From NCBI GenBank assembly GCA_028688575.1, contig JAQTXW010000010.1, positions 1 through 53,276 of the forward strand: DNA of 53,276 bases, in the 5' to 3' direction. The stretch comes from Methylotenera sp. Lineage in GTDB: Bacteria; Pseudomonadota; Gammaproteobacteria; Burkholderiales; Methylophilaceae. A model generated the notes under the pieces. The model saw nothing but the letters and a program-made list of their open reading frames with translations. It did no database searches and was not told the DNA's origin. Positions 19,383-28,625 of the stretch are shown one piece after another. The number at the start of each line of letters is the position of its first letter. The first letter of the stretch is position 1. The position numbers and the translations under genes were made by a program.

Positions 19383-22300
19383 ATGTTGCTTAATAAACGC
19401 CTCAATAGCATCAAAGAATCCAAGCTGTTGCCATGGTTGCTGGCAGCTGTCGTAATGTTGGCTGGCATTACTATCATTCATCATTTTTGGCGCAATGCAC
19501 AACATGAGAATGAAAAAAAATTATATGCGGCATTAGAATCTTCTGCGGATGTTGCCAAGAGTAATATTATCAGCCGTTTTGACGCCATTTTTACTATTAT
19601 GCGGGGGGTTAAAGGGTTTGTGGATGGTTCAACACACGTTGAGCCAGAAGAGTTTCATCGCTATATAGAGGCGCTTAAACTTGACCAGCGATTTGGCGTG
19701 AGAGGGGTCGCCTTGGTTGAGTTGGTTTCTCATACAGAAAAAGAGCGCCATCTTGTGCATATGCTTAGCCAGGGTTTTGCGGGCTATGCAATCAAACCTG
19801 AAGGTGTGCGTAAACAATACGCCCCGATCACACTGATTGAACCGCTGGATGAAGACAACATCAAGGCAATTGGTCTGGATGTATTCACTGTCCCTGCTGC
19901 ACTTCAGGCAATGGAATTATCCAGAGACTTGAATCAGCCAAGATTATCTTCTCGCTTGAAGTTGGTGCAGGATGCTGATAAGGCTGATCAATACGCTTTT
20001 GTGATTTATCTCCCCATTTATAAAGAAGCTGCTCAGCTAGAAACATTAGCCGCCAGACGTAATGCCATTTCAGGATGGGTGGATGTCCCCTTTCGCATCA
20101 ATGACTTTATGGCTGGCCTCGCAGGCCAACTTGATACGGATGTTGACATCGAAATCCACCAAGATGAACCGCCATTCACTGCACAATCGTTATTGTTTCA
20201 TTCTAATCAGCTTGCTTACAATACTAGGTTGGAAGCAAATAGTTTATTCAGTGAACGTAAATTAGAGATTGGCGGTAGCCAGTGGACGCTACGCCTTAAT
20301 AGCACCCCAGCCTTTGAGGCACGATTACTCGCACTGGATAGATCCCTGCAGTTGGCAGGATTGGGCTTGGCAATTACATTCTTGTTAAGCTTGCTCGCGT
20401 GGTTTTTAGTCAAGCAAAAACAATATGCCGAGGGGCGCTACCGCGCTTTATTTGAACAAGCGGGCGATGGCGTTTTAATATTAAATCATCAGCATCAGTT
20501 TGTTGATGCCAATCATGCAGCCTTAAATTTATTAGGATATGAGCATCATGCTTTGATGCAAATGCAGTTATCAGAAGTATTGGTGCATGACGCGCAATTC
20601 GAGCCATCCTCAGCCACCCACCAATCAGAGCCTGCGCATCTGGAAGAGTGGCATTTTGTATGCAAAAATGGTGAGCATTTGCCAACAGAAGTGAGTTGCA
20701 GAAGTTTAACGGCAAATAGTGCCTACTTCGTGATTATTCGCGACCTGACTGAGCGCAAACAGTCTGAACAGAAAGTGCAGCGATTAACGCATTTGTATCA
20801 GGCACTGAGCGAGATTAACCAAGCCATTGTACGCATGGCGGATGAGCGTGATTTATTTCCGCTGGTTTGTCGCTGTGCTGTTGATTTTGGCGGAATGAAA
20901 ATGGCATGGATTGGTCAACTGGATGCCTCTAGTCAGCGTATACTGCCTGTTGCTGCGCATGGTGACGGTGTTGATTACGTCAACAATCTCAACCTCTCGG
21001 CAGATGTATCATTGCCCGAAGGCAGAGGCCCGACAGGCAAAGCGTTGCGTGAAAATCGCATGGTGATTATTAATGACTATACGCAGGATGAAATGACCCT
21101 GCTTTGGCATGAAAAGGTGAAAAACTACCATTGGAATGCAGCGGCGGCCTTCCCTATTCAGCGCACTAACATGCCGTTCGCAGTCATGAATATTTACCAT
21201 GATGTTGAGAACGCATTTGATGATGAGGCAATTGCTTTATTTAAAGAGATTGCGAGTGACATTAGTTTTGCCTTAGACAACTTTGACCGTGAAGCAAGAC
21301 GCAAACAATTAAGCAATGATTTAAAAGACACGCATGAACAGGTGCAGTTTTTGAGTAATTTTGACCCTTTAACCAAATTACCCAACCGTAGCCTGTTAGC
21401 TGACCGCAGTGAGTCGGCGTTAGCCATGGCGAAACGTGCTCAGAGCCATGCAGTGCTAATGTATCTTGATCTTGACCGCTTTAAAATTGTGAATGAATCA
21501 TTAGGCCCCACGGCTGGAGATATGCTGCTTAAAGCACTTTCTGAGCGTCTACTGGCTGCCATCAAGCCTGAAGACACACTCAGCCGTCAGGGCGGCGATG
21601 AGTTTGTTTTGCTGCTTCCCCACGCTGATGCTGAGGCCGCTGCGCATATTGCACAAAATTTGTTAAACACCATTTCCAGACCGTTTAACCATGATGGTCA
21701 GCGCATTACACTCACGGCCAGCATCGGCATTGCTGAATACCCGCAAGATGGTAAAACTTTTGAACAGCTATCGCAATCTGCCGATGCTGCATTATTTAGA
21801 GCGAAAAAAGCGGGTCGAAATAACTTCCAGTTTTTTGCGCAGCAGATGCATGAGCAAGCCAATGAAATGCTGCAAATTGAGAATGATTTACGGCATGCCC
21901 TGGAAAACAACGAGTTAATCCTGCATTATCAGCCGCAGTTTGATGCCAAAACATCCGGCATGATTGGCATGGAGGCACTTATCCGCTGGCAGCACCCGCA
22001 CAAGGGGCTCATCCCCCCGAATCGTTTCATTCCGATTGCGGAAGAAAGCGGGCTGATTACAGAAATCGGTGACTGGGTACTTCTCACCGCATTGCAGCAA
22101 TTAGCCTCATGGCAGGCGCAAGGTCTTGCGATTGTGCCTGTGGCCGTCAACTTATCTGTTGTGCAATTTAGGCAAGATACGCTGTATCTGAGTGTAAGTC
22201 AGGCACTGCGCACTACCAAACTAGCACCTGATATGCTGGAACTGGAGATGACCGAAGGCATCGCGATGGAAGACTCCGAGCGTACGATCGCTATATTAAA

Positions 22301-22637
22301 CGAACTCGATCAATTAGGGGTCAGGCTTTCAATTGATGATTTTGGTACAGGCTACTCGTCTTTAAGTTACTTGAAGCGCTTTAAAATAGACAAGCTTAAG
22401 ATAGACCAGTCATTTATCCGTGATTTAAAAAATAATACCGAAGATGCAGCGATTGTCGTTGCCATTATTGGCATGGCTAAAGGTCTAGGCTTCAAAACCA
22501 TCGCTGAAGGGGTTGAAACTCAGGATCAACTGACGTTTCTACAAGAAAACGAATGTGATGAGATTCAAGGCTATTTCTTTAGCAAACCACTTCCTGCAGA
22601 AGCAATTCAATCACTATTGCGGGCACAAACCAACTAA
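19383..22637 (+). CDS. CHASE-PAS-GAF-GGDEF-EAL membrane signalling protein
   Basis: Two TM segments flank a CHASE-like sensor (RFGVRGVALVE); PAS (RALFEQAGDGVLILN), GAF, SRQGGDEFVLLL, GMEALIRWQHP and DDFGTGYSSLSYLKRF motifs. Confidence 0.93.
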   Translation: MLLNKRLNSIKESKLLPWLLAAVVMLAGITIIHHFWRNAQHENEKKLYAALESSADVAKSNIISRFDAIFTIMRGVKGFVDGSTHVEPEEFHRYIEALKLDQRFGVRGVALVELVSHTEKERHLVHMLSQGFAGYAIKPEGVRKQYAPITLIEPLDEDNIKAIGLDVFTVPAALQAMELSRDLNQPRLSSRLKLVQDADKADQYAFVIYLPIYKEAAQLETLAARRNAISGWVDVPFRINDFMAGLAGQLDTDVDIEIHQDEPPFTAQSLLFHSNQLAYNTRLEANSLFSERKLEIGGSQWTLRLNSTPAFEARLLALDRSLQLAGLGLAITFLLSLLAWFLVKQKQYAEGRYRALFEQAGDGVLILNHQHQFVDANHAALNLLGYEHHALMQMQLSEVLVHDAQFEPSSATHQSEPAHLEEWHFVCKNGEHLPTEVSCRSLTANSAYFVIIRDLTERKQSEQKVQRLTHLYQALSEINQAIVRMADERDLFPLVCRCAVDFGGMKMAWIGQLDASSQRILPVAAHGDGVDYVNNLNLSADVSLPEGRGPTGKALRENRMVIINDYTQDEMTLLWHEKVKNYHWNAAAAFPIQRTNMPFAVMNIYHDVENAFDDEAIALFKEIASDISFALDNFDREARRKQLSNDLKDTHEQVQFLSNFDPLTKLPNRSLLADRSESALAMAKRAQSHAVLMYLDLDRFKIVNESLGPTAGDMLLKALSERLLAAIKPEDTLSRQGGDEFVLLLPHADAEAAAHIAQNLLNTISRPFNHDGQRITLTASIGIAEYPQDGKTFEQLSQSADAALFRAKKAGRNNFQFFAQQMHEQANEMLQIENDLRHALENNELILHYQPQFDAKTSGMIGMEALIRWQHPHKGLIPPNRFIPIAEESGLITEIGDWVLLTALQQLASWQAQGLAIVPVAVNLSVVQFRQDTLYLSVSQALRTTKLAPDMLELEMTEGIAMEDSERTIAILNELDQLGVRLSIDDFGTGYSSLSYLKRFKIDKLKIDQSFIRDLKNNTEDAAIVVAIIGMAKGLGFKTIAEGVETQDQLTFLQENECDEIQGYFFSKPLPAEAIQSLLRAQTN

Positions 22638-22649
22638 TTCCCTATCACG

Positions 22650-23495
22650 ATGAGCATTTCATTAATTTTGATATTTTTATCACTAGGCGCTTTTGTTGGC
22701 TTAATGGCAGGCTTATTAGGCATTGGCGGAGGTGGCATTTTAGTGCCTTTGCTCACTACTATTTTTTTAAGTCAACATATACCGACTGAAAATGTTGTCC
22801 ATATCGCGCTGGGCACTTCTATGGCATGTATTGCTTTTACATCGTTTGCCAGTTTTCGCGCGCATCATGCCAATCGTGCGGTAGATTGGTCTTTGGTGAA
22901 ATACATGGCGCCAGGCATTGTTATTGGAACTTTTTCAGCAACATTTATTGCTGCCATGGTGAGTTCTAAAGTGCTGGCAATATTTTTTGTGTGTTTTATG
23001 GCCTATGTTTCCATGCAGATGATGTTTAAATTGCAAGTCAGACCAAGTTCAAACACGTACTTCACCACCCAAAGCCTGGTGCATCGCGTTGAGCTGTTGT
23101 TCGCTGCTTTACTCATAGGTGCAATCTCTGCTCTGGTGTCCATCGGCGGTGGCTCGCTCACTGTGCCCTATTTAGGCTGGCGCGGGATTGATATTAAAAA
23201 GGCCATTGGCACATCTGCTGCCGTTGGCTTTCCATTGTCGGTGGCAGGTAGTCTGGGCTACTTGCTCAATGGATGGTGGTATGCCGAATCCAACACCCCT
23301 TTTGTATTTGGATTTATTCACCTGCCAGCAGTGTTGCTGATCTCATTGGTCAGTATTTTCACAGCACCTATCGGCGCGAATCTCACAAAGAAATTGCCCG
23401 TTAACACCATCAAAAAAATATTTGCCTTGCTGCTTTTGAGTCTGAGTTTAAAAATGCTGCTGAGCTTGGATTTATTGCCAATAGTCACCTGGTGA
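22650..23495 (+). CDS. TauE/SafE family sulfite/anion exporter
   Basis: Multi-TM; GLMAGLLGIGGGGILVPLL and ALVSIGGGSLTVPYL duplicated family motifs. Confidence 0.92.
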   Translation: MSISLILIFLSLGAFVGLMAGLLGIGGGGILVPLLTTIFLSQHIPTENVVHIALGTSMACIAFTSFASFRAHHANRAVDWSLVKYMAPGIVIGTFSATFIAAMVSSKVLAIFFVCFMAYVSMQMMFKLQVRPSSNTYFTTQSLVHRVELLFAALLIGAISALVSIGGGSLTVPYLGWRGIDIKKAIGTSAAVGFPLSVAGSLGYLLNGWWYAESNTPFVFGFIHLPAVLLISLVSIFTAPIGANLTKKLPVNTIKKIFALLLLSLSLKMLLSLDLLPIVTW

Positions 23496-23578
23496 CTCGG
23501 TGATAATGTCACAATATCACTTATAATTGAGCCTTGTTAAAAACGGATATTCTGTGAATATAGTGAGCAATAGCCCGC

Positions 23579-26050
23579 ATGCGTAACCACTACCATATTA
23601 TCATTATCGGTGCAGGTCCTAGCGGACTTTCAGCGGCAGCACGTGCTGCTGAGCAAAAATTGCCATACCTGTTACTTGAAGCGTCGGAAGCGCCAGCTAA
23701 CACCATTCGCAATTATCAGCGCCGAAAATTGGTGATGGCAGAGCCGCGCGGTCTTCCCTTGCGTAGTCCGCTGCCTTTTTCTGCATCCCTGCGCGAGAAC
23801 GTACTCGCAACGTGGGAAAAAGTCATTGTAGATTATAAAATAAATGTGCGTTATGGCGCCAAAGTCACGGGTATCACCTCTCAAGAACCCAAGAAAAAGT
23901 CTGGCAGGCTACAAGTTACACTGAGTGATGGAAGCGTATTCACGGCAGATAATGTTGTGCTGGCCATCGGCGTGCAAGGAAATTTGCGTAAACTTGAAAT
24001 TCCAGGCGGCGACTTGCCACAGATTCAATATCAGTTGGATGATCCTGACGCTTACCAGAATGAAACCATCATTGTGGTCGGTGGTGGCGATACTGGCGTA
24101 GAAAACGCGCTGGCACTGACACCGCACAACCAGGTAATTATTTTAAACCGCGCTGAAGACTTTAGTAATTGTAAAGAAAATAACTTAATTCAGCTCACTG
24201 AGGCTAAACAGAAAAATACGCTAGATTGGCTGCTTCAAACCCGTCCAGTTTCAATTGAGGCCAATGCAGATGGTGAGTTCCCAATTACTTTATTTGCAGA
24301 TACGCCTAAAGGCATTGAGCGCATCCCCTGCCACCGCGTTATTGCGCGTCTAGGCGCACTGCCTTCCCGCCCATTGCTTGAAAGTTTTGGCATTGCATTC
24401 CCTACTGCCGACCTGGCCGCACTGCCAGAGCTCAGCTCACAATACGAATCTAACGTACCAGGTTTATATATTATAGGTGCTCTTGCTGGTTACCCTTTGA
24501 TTAAACAAGGTATTAATCAGGGTTATGAAGTCATCGAACATATTCTGGGCAACCCTGTTGAGGCTGCAGATACCTCATTATTGCGAGAGAAGTTCGCCAG
24601 CTTCTGTTCTGACCGAGGCATTGAGGATGTGTTAGATAAAATCAAGCGCAGCGTACCTCTGCTAAGGCTACTCAACACCCTGCAACTCAGAGAGCTGATA
24701 TTAGAAAGCAATATTTTGCTGCCTGCGGCTGGGGATATTATTTTTGAGCGTAACGACTACAGCACTTCGTTCTTTTTTGTCATCGAAGGTGAGTTGGAAA
24801 TGCTCATTGATGAAGATAATATTCCAGATGACACTTTTAAAAGTGGTGAGTTTTTTGGTGAAATGGGCTTACTCTCTGGCCGCCGCCGCATTGCAACGGT
24901 GCGCGCAAAAATACCGTGTGCACTCATTGAAACCCCCAGACGCTTCATGCTTAAGTTGATTAACTCAGTTCAAGCAATGCGTAAAGCGCTAGATGATGTG
25001 GCTATTAAACGCGTGATTCATGCCTGCATCGGACTCACACTGAGTGAGGATGACCTCAATAACCTGGCTCAAAATGCGACAATCAAAGAGTTTGCTGCAG
25101 GAGAAGTACTGTTCCGCGAGGGCGATGCCGCTGATGGTTTGTATCTGATACGTCGCGGCTCAGTGACGGTATCGCGCATGATGGCAGGTCGTGAGGTCGT
25201 GTTGTTTTATGTGGCTGCGGGTAATTACGTGGGAGAAATGTCACTTATTTCAGGTGAGCCTCGATACGCCAGCGTGACCGCCGCCATTGCAACAGAAACC
25301 ATTTTGATTGATACCGCGCGTATGCAGGACATTATTGCGCGTAACCCTGAGGTGCGCGCGGCTCTGGATGCGCGTTATTTACAGCACTTGCAGGAACAGG
25401 AAAAACGCCAGCAAATAGAATCGTCGTCAGAAAGCAACAACAGATTTTCTGCGCAATCTTCGCAATCAAGCCTGATTTCGTTTTTAATACAGCAAGGAGT
25501 GGGCGAAGCAACCGATGTGCTGCTGATTGATGAGTCCCTCTGTGTGCGATGTAACCATTGTGAGCAGGCTTGTGCAGACACGCATGGCGGCACTTCCCGT
25601 TTGGATCGCGATACTGGTCCAATTTATGCCAATATTCGCGTGCCTACCTCATGCCGCCACTGCGAACATCCGCACTGCATGAAAGATTGCCCGCCAGATG
25701 CTATTCATCGCGCACCACATGGCGAGGTTTATATAGATGACAGCTGCATAGGCTGCGGCAATTGCCAGCAGAACTGCCCTTATGATGTGATTCAAATGGC
25801 GGTGATTCAAGATCAGCCCGAACAAACTCTATGGCAAATGCTGTTAGGCATTAAGCCCAAACTTGTGCCCGCTAAAAATGCCAGCAAGGTGGCCGTTAAG
25901 TGCGATATGTGCAAGGATATTGCTGATGGGCCGTTGTGCGTGCGTGCGTGTCCAGTTGGCGCGGCTTTGCGTGTCAATCCAGAACAGTTGTTAGGCTACG
26001 CCAGCGGTAATGCAGATGAACCCACCCTGTTCGGCCTCAATGAAGACTAG
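23579..26050 (+). CDS. FAD/NAD(P)-dependent oxidoreductase fused to two cNMP-binding domains and a multi-[4Fe-4S] ferredoxin domain
   Basis: IIIIGAGPSGLSAAARA and IIVVGGGDTGVENAL Rossmann motifs; FGEMGLLSGRRRIATV and VGEMSLISGEPRYASV cNMP motifs; repeated Cys motifs (CVRCNHCEQAC, CRHCEHPHCMKDCP, CIGCGNCQQNCP, CDMCKDIADGPLCVRACP). Confidence 0.92.
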   Translation: MRNHYHIIIIGAGPSGLSAAARAAEQKLPYLLLEASEAPANTIRNYQRRKLVMAEPRGLPLRSPLPFSASLRENVLATWEKVIVDYKINVRYGAKVTGITSQEPKKKSGRLQVTLSDGSVFTADNVVLAIGVQGNLRKLEIPGGDLPQIQYQLDDPDAYQNETIIVVGGGDTGVENALALTPHNQVIILNRAEDFSNCKENNLIQLTEAKQKNTLDWLLQTRPVSIEANADGEFPITLFADTPKGIERIPCHRVIARLGALPSRPLLESFGIAFPTADLAALPELSSQYESNVPGLYIIGALAGYPLIKQGINQGYEVIEHILGNPVEAADTSLLREKFASFCSDRGIEDVLDKIKRSVPLLRLLNTLQLRELILESNILLPAAGDIIFERNDYSTSFFFVIEGELEMLIDEDNIPDDTFKSGEFFGEMGLLSGRRRIATVRAKIPCALIETPRRFMLKLINSVQAMRKALDDVAIKRVIHACIGLTLSEDDLNNLAQNATIKEFAAGEVLFREGDAADGLYLIRRGSVTVSRMMAGREVVLFYVAAGNYVGEMSLISGEPRYASVTAAIATETILIDTARMQDIIARNPEVRAALDARYLQHLQEQEKRQQIESSSESNNRFSAQSSQSSLISFLIQQGVGEATDVLLIDESLCVRCNHCEQACADTHGGTSRLDRDTGPIYANIRVPTSCRHCEHPHCMKDCPPDAIHRAPHGEVYIDDSCIGCGNCQQNCPYDVIQMAVIQDQPEQTLWQMLLGIKPKLVPAKNASKVAVKCDMCKDIADGPLCVRACPVGAALRVNPEQLLGYASGNADEPTLFGLNED

Positions 26051-26077
26051 CTAAACAGCCACCAGAAAGAATCATTC

Positions 26078-26908
26078 ATGCAGCATAGTAATATCTTTGA
26101 TTATAAAAATTATCGCTACTTCAAATTGGCCGTTGTGATCATTCTGATTGCCTTTGCCGCTTTTCTTGTGTTTGAACCTGTTGTCGGTCATTACGGCGGT
26201 AGCTGGTATGGTTACACATTGGGCACTATTTCAGCCTTGATGGTGCTGTGGATGACATGGTACGGCATTCGCAAACGCCGTTATCGCGGCACAGGCGCAA
26301 CACAAGGCTGGCTGTCGGCTCATATCTACTTAGGCACCGCGTTGACCGTATTGGTCACATTGCATAGCGGATTTAACTTTGGCTTTAATGTGCATACCGT
26401 GGCATATGGTTTTTTGCTGATTGTGGTCGCCAGTGGCTTTTTTGGCAACTACACTTACATGATTTACCCACGTCAGATGACAGAAAATATGGGCGAAGAA
26501 AGCCTGGATGGCGTGTTATTGAGAATTGCCGAGGCTGATAAATTGGCAAGACAGATCGCCCTGCTCATGCCTGATGACATTAATAACACGGTACTGCGTG
26601 CCTGCCGTGAAACCTCAATCGGCCTGGGGCTGCTAGACCAGCTTCGAGGTTTTCAACCCAACTGCCCATCGGCACTTGCTGTGAAGGAATTAACAGCCTT
26701 GGGTGATCAGGTGTCAACAGACCAACGCAAGCTTTACCGTGAATTGTATTCAATTATGGTGCGTCGTGAGTCACTGGTCAGGCGGGCAAGGCAAGATTTA
26801 ATGTATCGCGCGCGCTTAGGCATATGGCTCTATCTGCACGTGCCTTTCACCATTGCTTTATTAGTGGCCATGGTCGCGCATATTATTTCTGTCTTTGTTT
26901 ATTGGTGA
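26078..26908 (+). CDS. Membrane b-type cytochrome-like electron transfer protein
   Basis: Multiple TM helices with conserved His (WLSAHIYLG, VTLHSGF, YLHVPFTIALLVAMVAHIISVF), between the ferredoxin fusion and the multiheme gene. Confidence 0.75.
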   Translation: MQHSNIFDYKNYRYFKLAVVIILIAFAAFLVFEPVVGHYGGSWYGYTLGTISALMVLWMTWYGIRKRRYRGTGATQGWLSAHIYLGTALTVLVTLHSGFNFGFNVHTVAYGFLLIVVASGFFGNYTYMIYPRQMTENMGEESLDGVLLRIAEADKLARQIALLMPDDINNTVLRACRETSIGLGLLDQLRGFQPNCPSALAVKELTALGDQVSTDQRKLYRELYSIMVRRESLVRRARQDLMYRARLGIWLYLHVPFTIALLVAMVAHIISVFVYW

Positions 26909-26967
26909 TGCGGGCTTGAAGTGAAGCATCCCACCCTGCAAAAAATAAAAATCAGTGGAAACGCTTA

Positions 26968-28620
26968 ATGATTAATTGTTTATTCATAAAAATAACGCAA
27001 AACTCACGCGGCATTCCCGCGCGCAGTTACCGCACGCTCAGCGCGACTGAGCTCACGATCGGCCGTGGTACTGAGAGCAATATACACTTGGCCGATCCGC
27101 GTATTGCGATGCACCATGCTGTTATCAAAGAGCTGGATGACGGGCAACTCTATTTAGTCAGTGTCAATGGCGAGCTTGAGGTTGAGGGTGCAATATTACA
27201 GAACATTGCGCTAAGCCAAGGCAAGCAGGTGATGGTAGGGCCGTATCAACTCAATGTAGAACCTGCGCCACCAGACGTTAATCTCTCGGTTTCATTAATG
27301 CTTGCCAACCAGTTGCCTGATGACTATCAGGATCTTAAGACACGCACGCACGCCCCTTTACCGAACGCATTCAAAGTGAAGTGGCATTTGTCGGTATGGC
27401 TTGCTGCGCTGGCTGCGCTGATATTTCTAGTGCTGCCCCTCGCGCAGAACTTTATCCCCCAGCTACACACAAAAATGGCTGAACTCCCTTATGGTTTCGA
27501 CCGCGTATGGAGTCCTGGACGCATATCGGCTTCGCATCGTCAATTTGGCTCGCAATGTGTGAATTGTCATCAAACGCCATTTGAAAAAGTCACAGATAAA
27601 GCCTGCATGACCTGCCATCAAGATATCGCGCCCCACCTCGCCGACCCAGACTTGCAATCGCGTGCACTCAAGGCGGCACATCGCTTTATCGGTAGCATGC
27701 GCTGTGCAGAGTGCCACCAAGAGCACAAATCTCCGCATCCGCTTGCCAAGCAGGATAACGCTATGTGCATTAAGTGTCACGGAAAAATCAAAGAAATTAA
27801 TCCAGAAACCGCACTGCCTAATATCACTGATTTTGAGAAAAAACACCCTGAATTTAAACTCAGCGTTAAAACAGGTCCCAATCTAACGGATATTGAACGT
27901 ATTGTGCAAACAGACAAGGCTCTTACGCAGGATCAGTCTGGGCTGATTTTTCCACATGATCAGCACATAGGCAAAGTGCAAGGGCCCAATGGTATGTTGG
28001 ATGTGCGTGAGCTTACCTGCACCAGCTGCCACCAGCCTGAAGGCAAGGAAATGCGATTCAAACCATTATCCTTTAAAACAAACTGCATCACTTGTCATGC
28101 TAATTTACTGGAGCTAGGCGATAAAGAAAATCCACTCAAAGTACCTCACGGCGATGAGCAAAATGTATTTAACACAGTAAAACTTAACGCGCCTAAAGCA
28201 TTTGACCGTTACTCAGACAGTCTTAAAGACAATGGCTGTGCCTACTGCCATGAGATTGAAAAAAACCCAAAGAAAGAAGGTTTTGCCTGGCGCATTATGC
28301 CACTGCGGCTCAATGTCGATTGGTTTACCAAGGCTCAGTTTAACCATGCGGCACACCGCACACAGCAGTGCGTGTCTTGTCACAAGATTGAAGAATCTGT
28401 ATCAAGTGCTGATATTGCGATTCCAGATAAACAATCTTGCCTATTGTGCCACTCAGGCAACAAACCCAAACACAAACGCATCGCCAGCAACTGCATGTCT
28501 TGTCACAACTTTCATCAAGCGCACCAAGGGCTGAATTTGGTGACAGGTGCAATCGTTGAAAGTAAAGATGTGGATGTTTTACTCTCAATCCCCGATCACG
28601 CTGATTCGTCTCATCATTAA
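26968..28620 (+). CDS. FHA domain - TM - decaheme c-type cytochrome fusion
   Basis: N-terminal FHA (LTIGRGTESNIHLADPRIAMHHAVI), TM WLAALAALIFLVLPLAQNF, then ten CXXCH motifs. Confidence 0.9.
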   Translation: MINCLFIKITQNSRGIPARSYRTLSATELTIGRGTESNIHLADPRIAMHHAVIKELDDGQLYLVSVNGELEVEGAILQNIALSQGKQVMVGPYQLNVEPAPPDVNLSVSLMLANQLPDDYQDLKTRTHAPLPNAFKVKWHLSVWLAALAALIFLVLPLAQNFIPQLHTKMAELPYGFDRVWSPGRISASHRQFGSQCVNCHQTPFEKVTDKACMTCHQDIAPHLADPDLQSRALKAAHRFIGSMRCAECHQEHKSPHPLAKQDNAMCIKCHGKIKEINPETALPNITDFEKKHPEFKLSVKTGPNLTDIERIVQTDKALTQDQSGLIFPHDQHIGKVQGPNGMLDVRELTCTSCHQPEGKEMRFKPLSFKTNCITCHANLLELGDKENPLKVPHGDEQNVFNTVKLNAPKAFDRYSDSLKDNGCAYCHEIEKNPKKEGFAWRIMPLRLNVDWFTKAQFNHAAHRTQQCVSCHKIEESVSSADIAIPDKQSCLLCHSGNKPKHKRIASNCMSCHNFHQAHQGLNLVTGAIVESKDVDVLLSIPDHADSSHH

Positions 28621-28625
28621 TCCAT

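Noticed and set aside
28202-28534. 110-aa plus-strand ORF inside the multiheme cytochrome gene
   Set aside because: Alternative frame of a gene whose CXXCH pattern is unambiguous.
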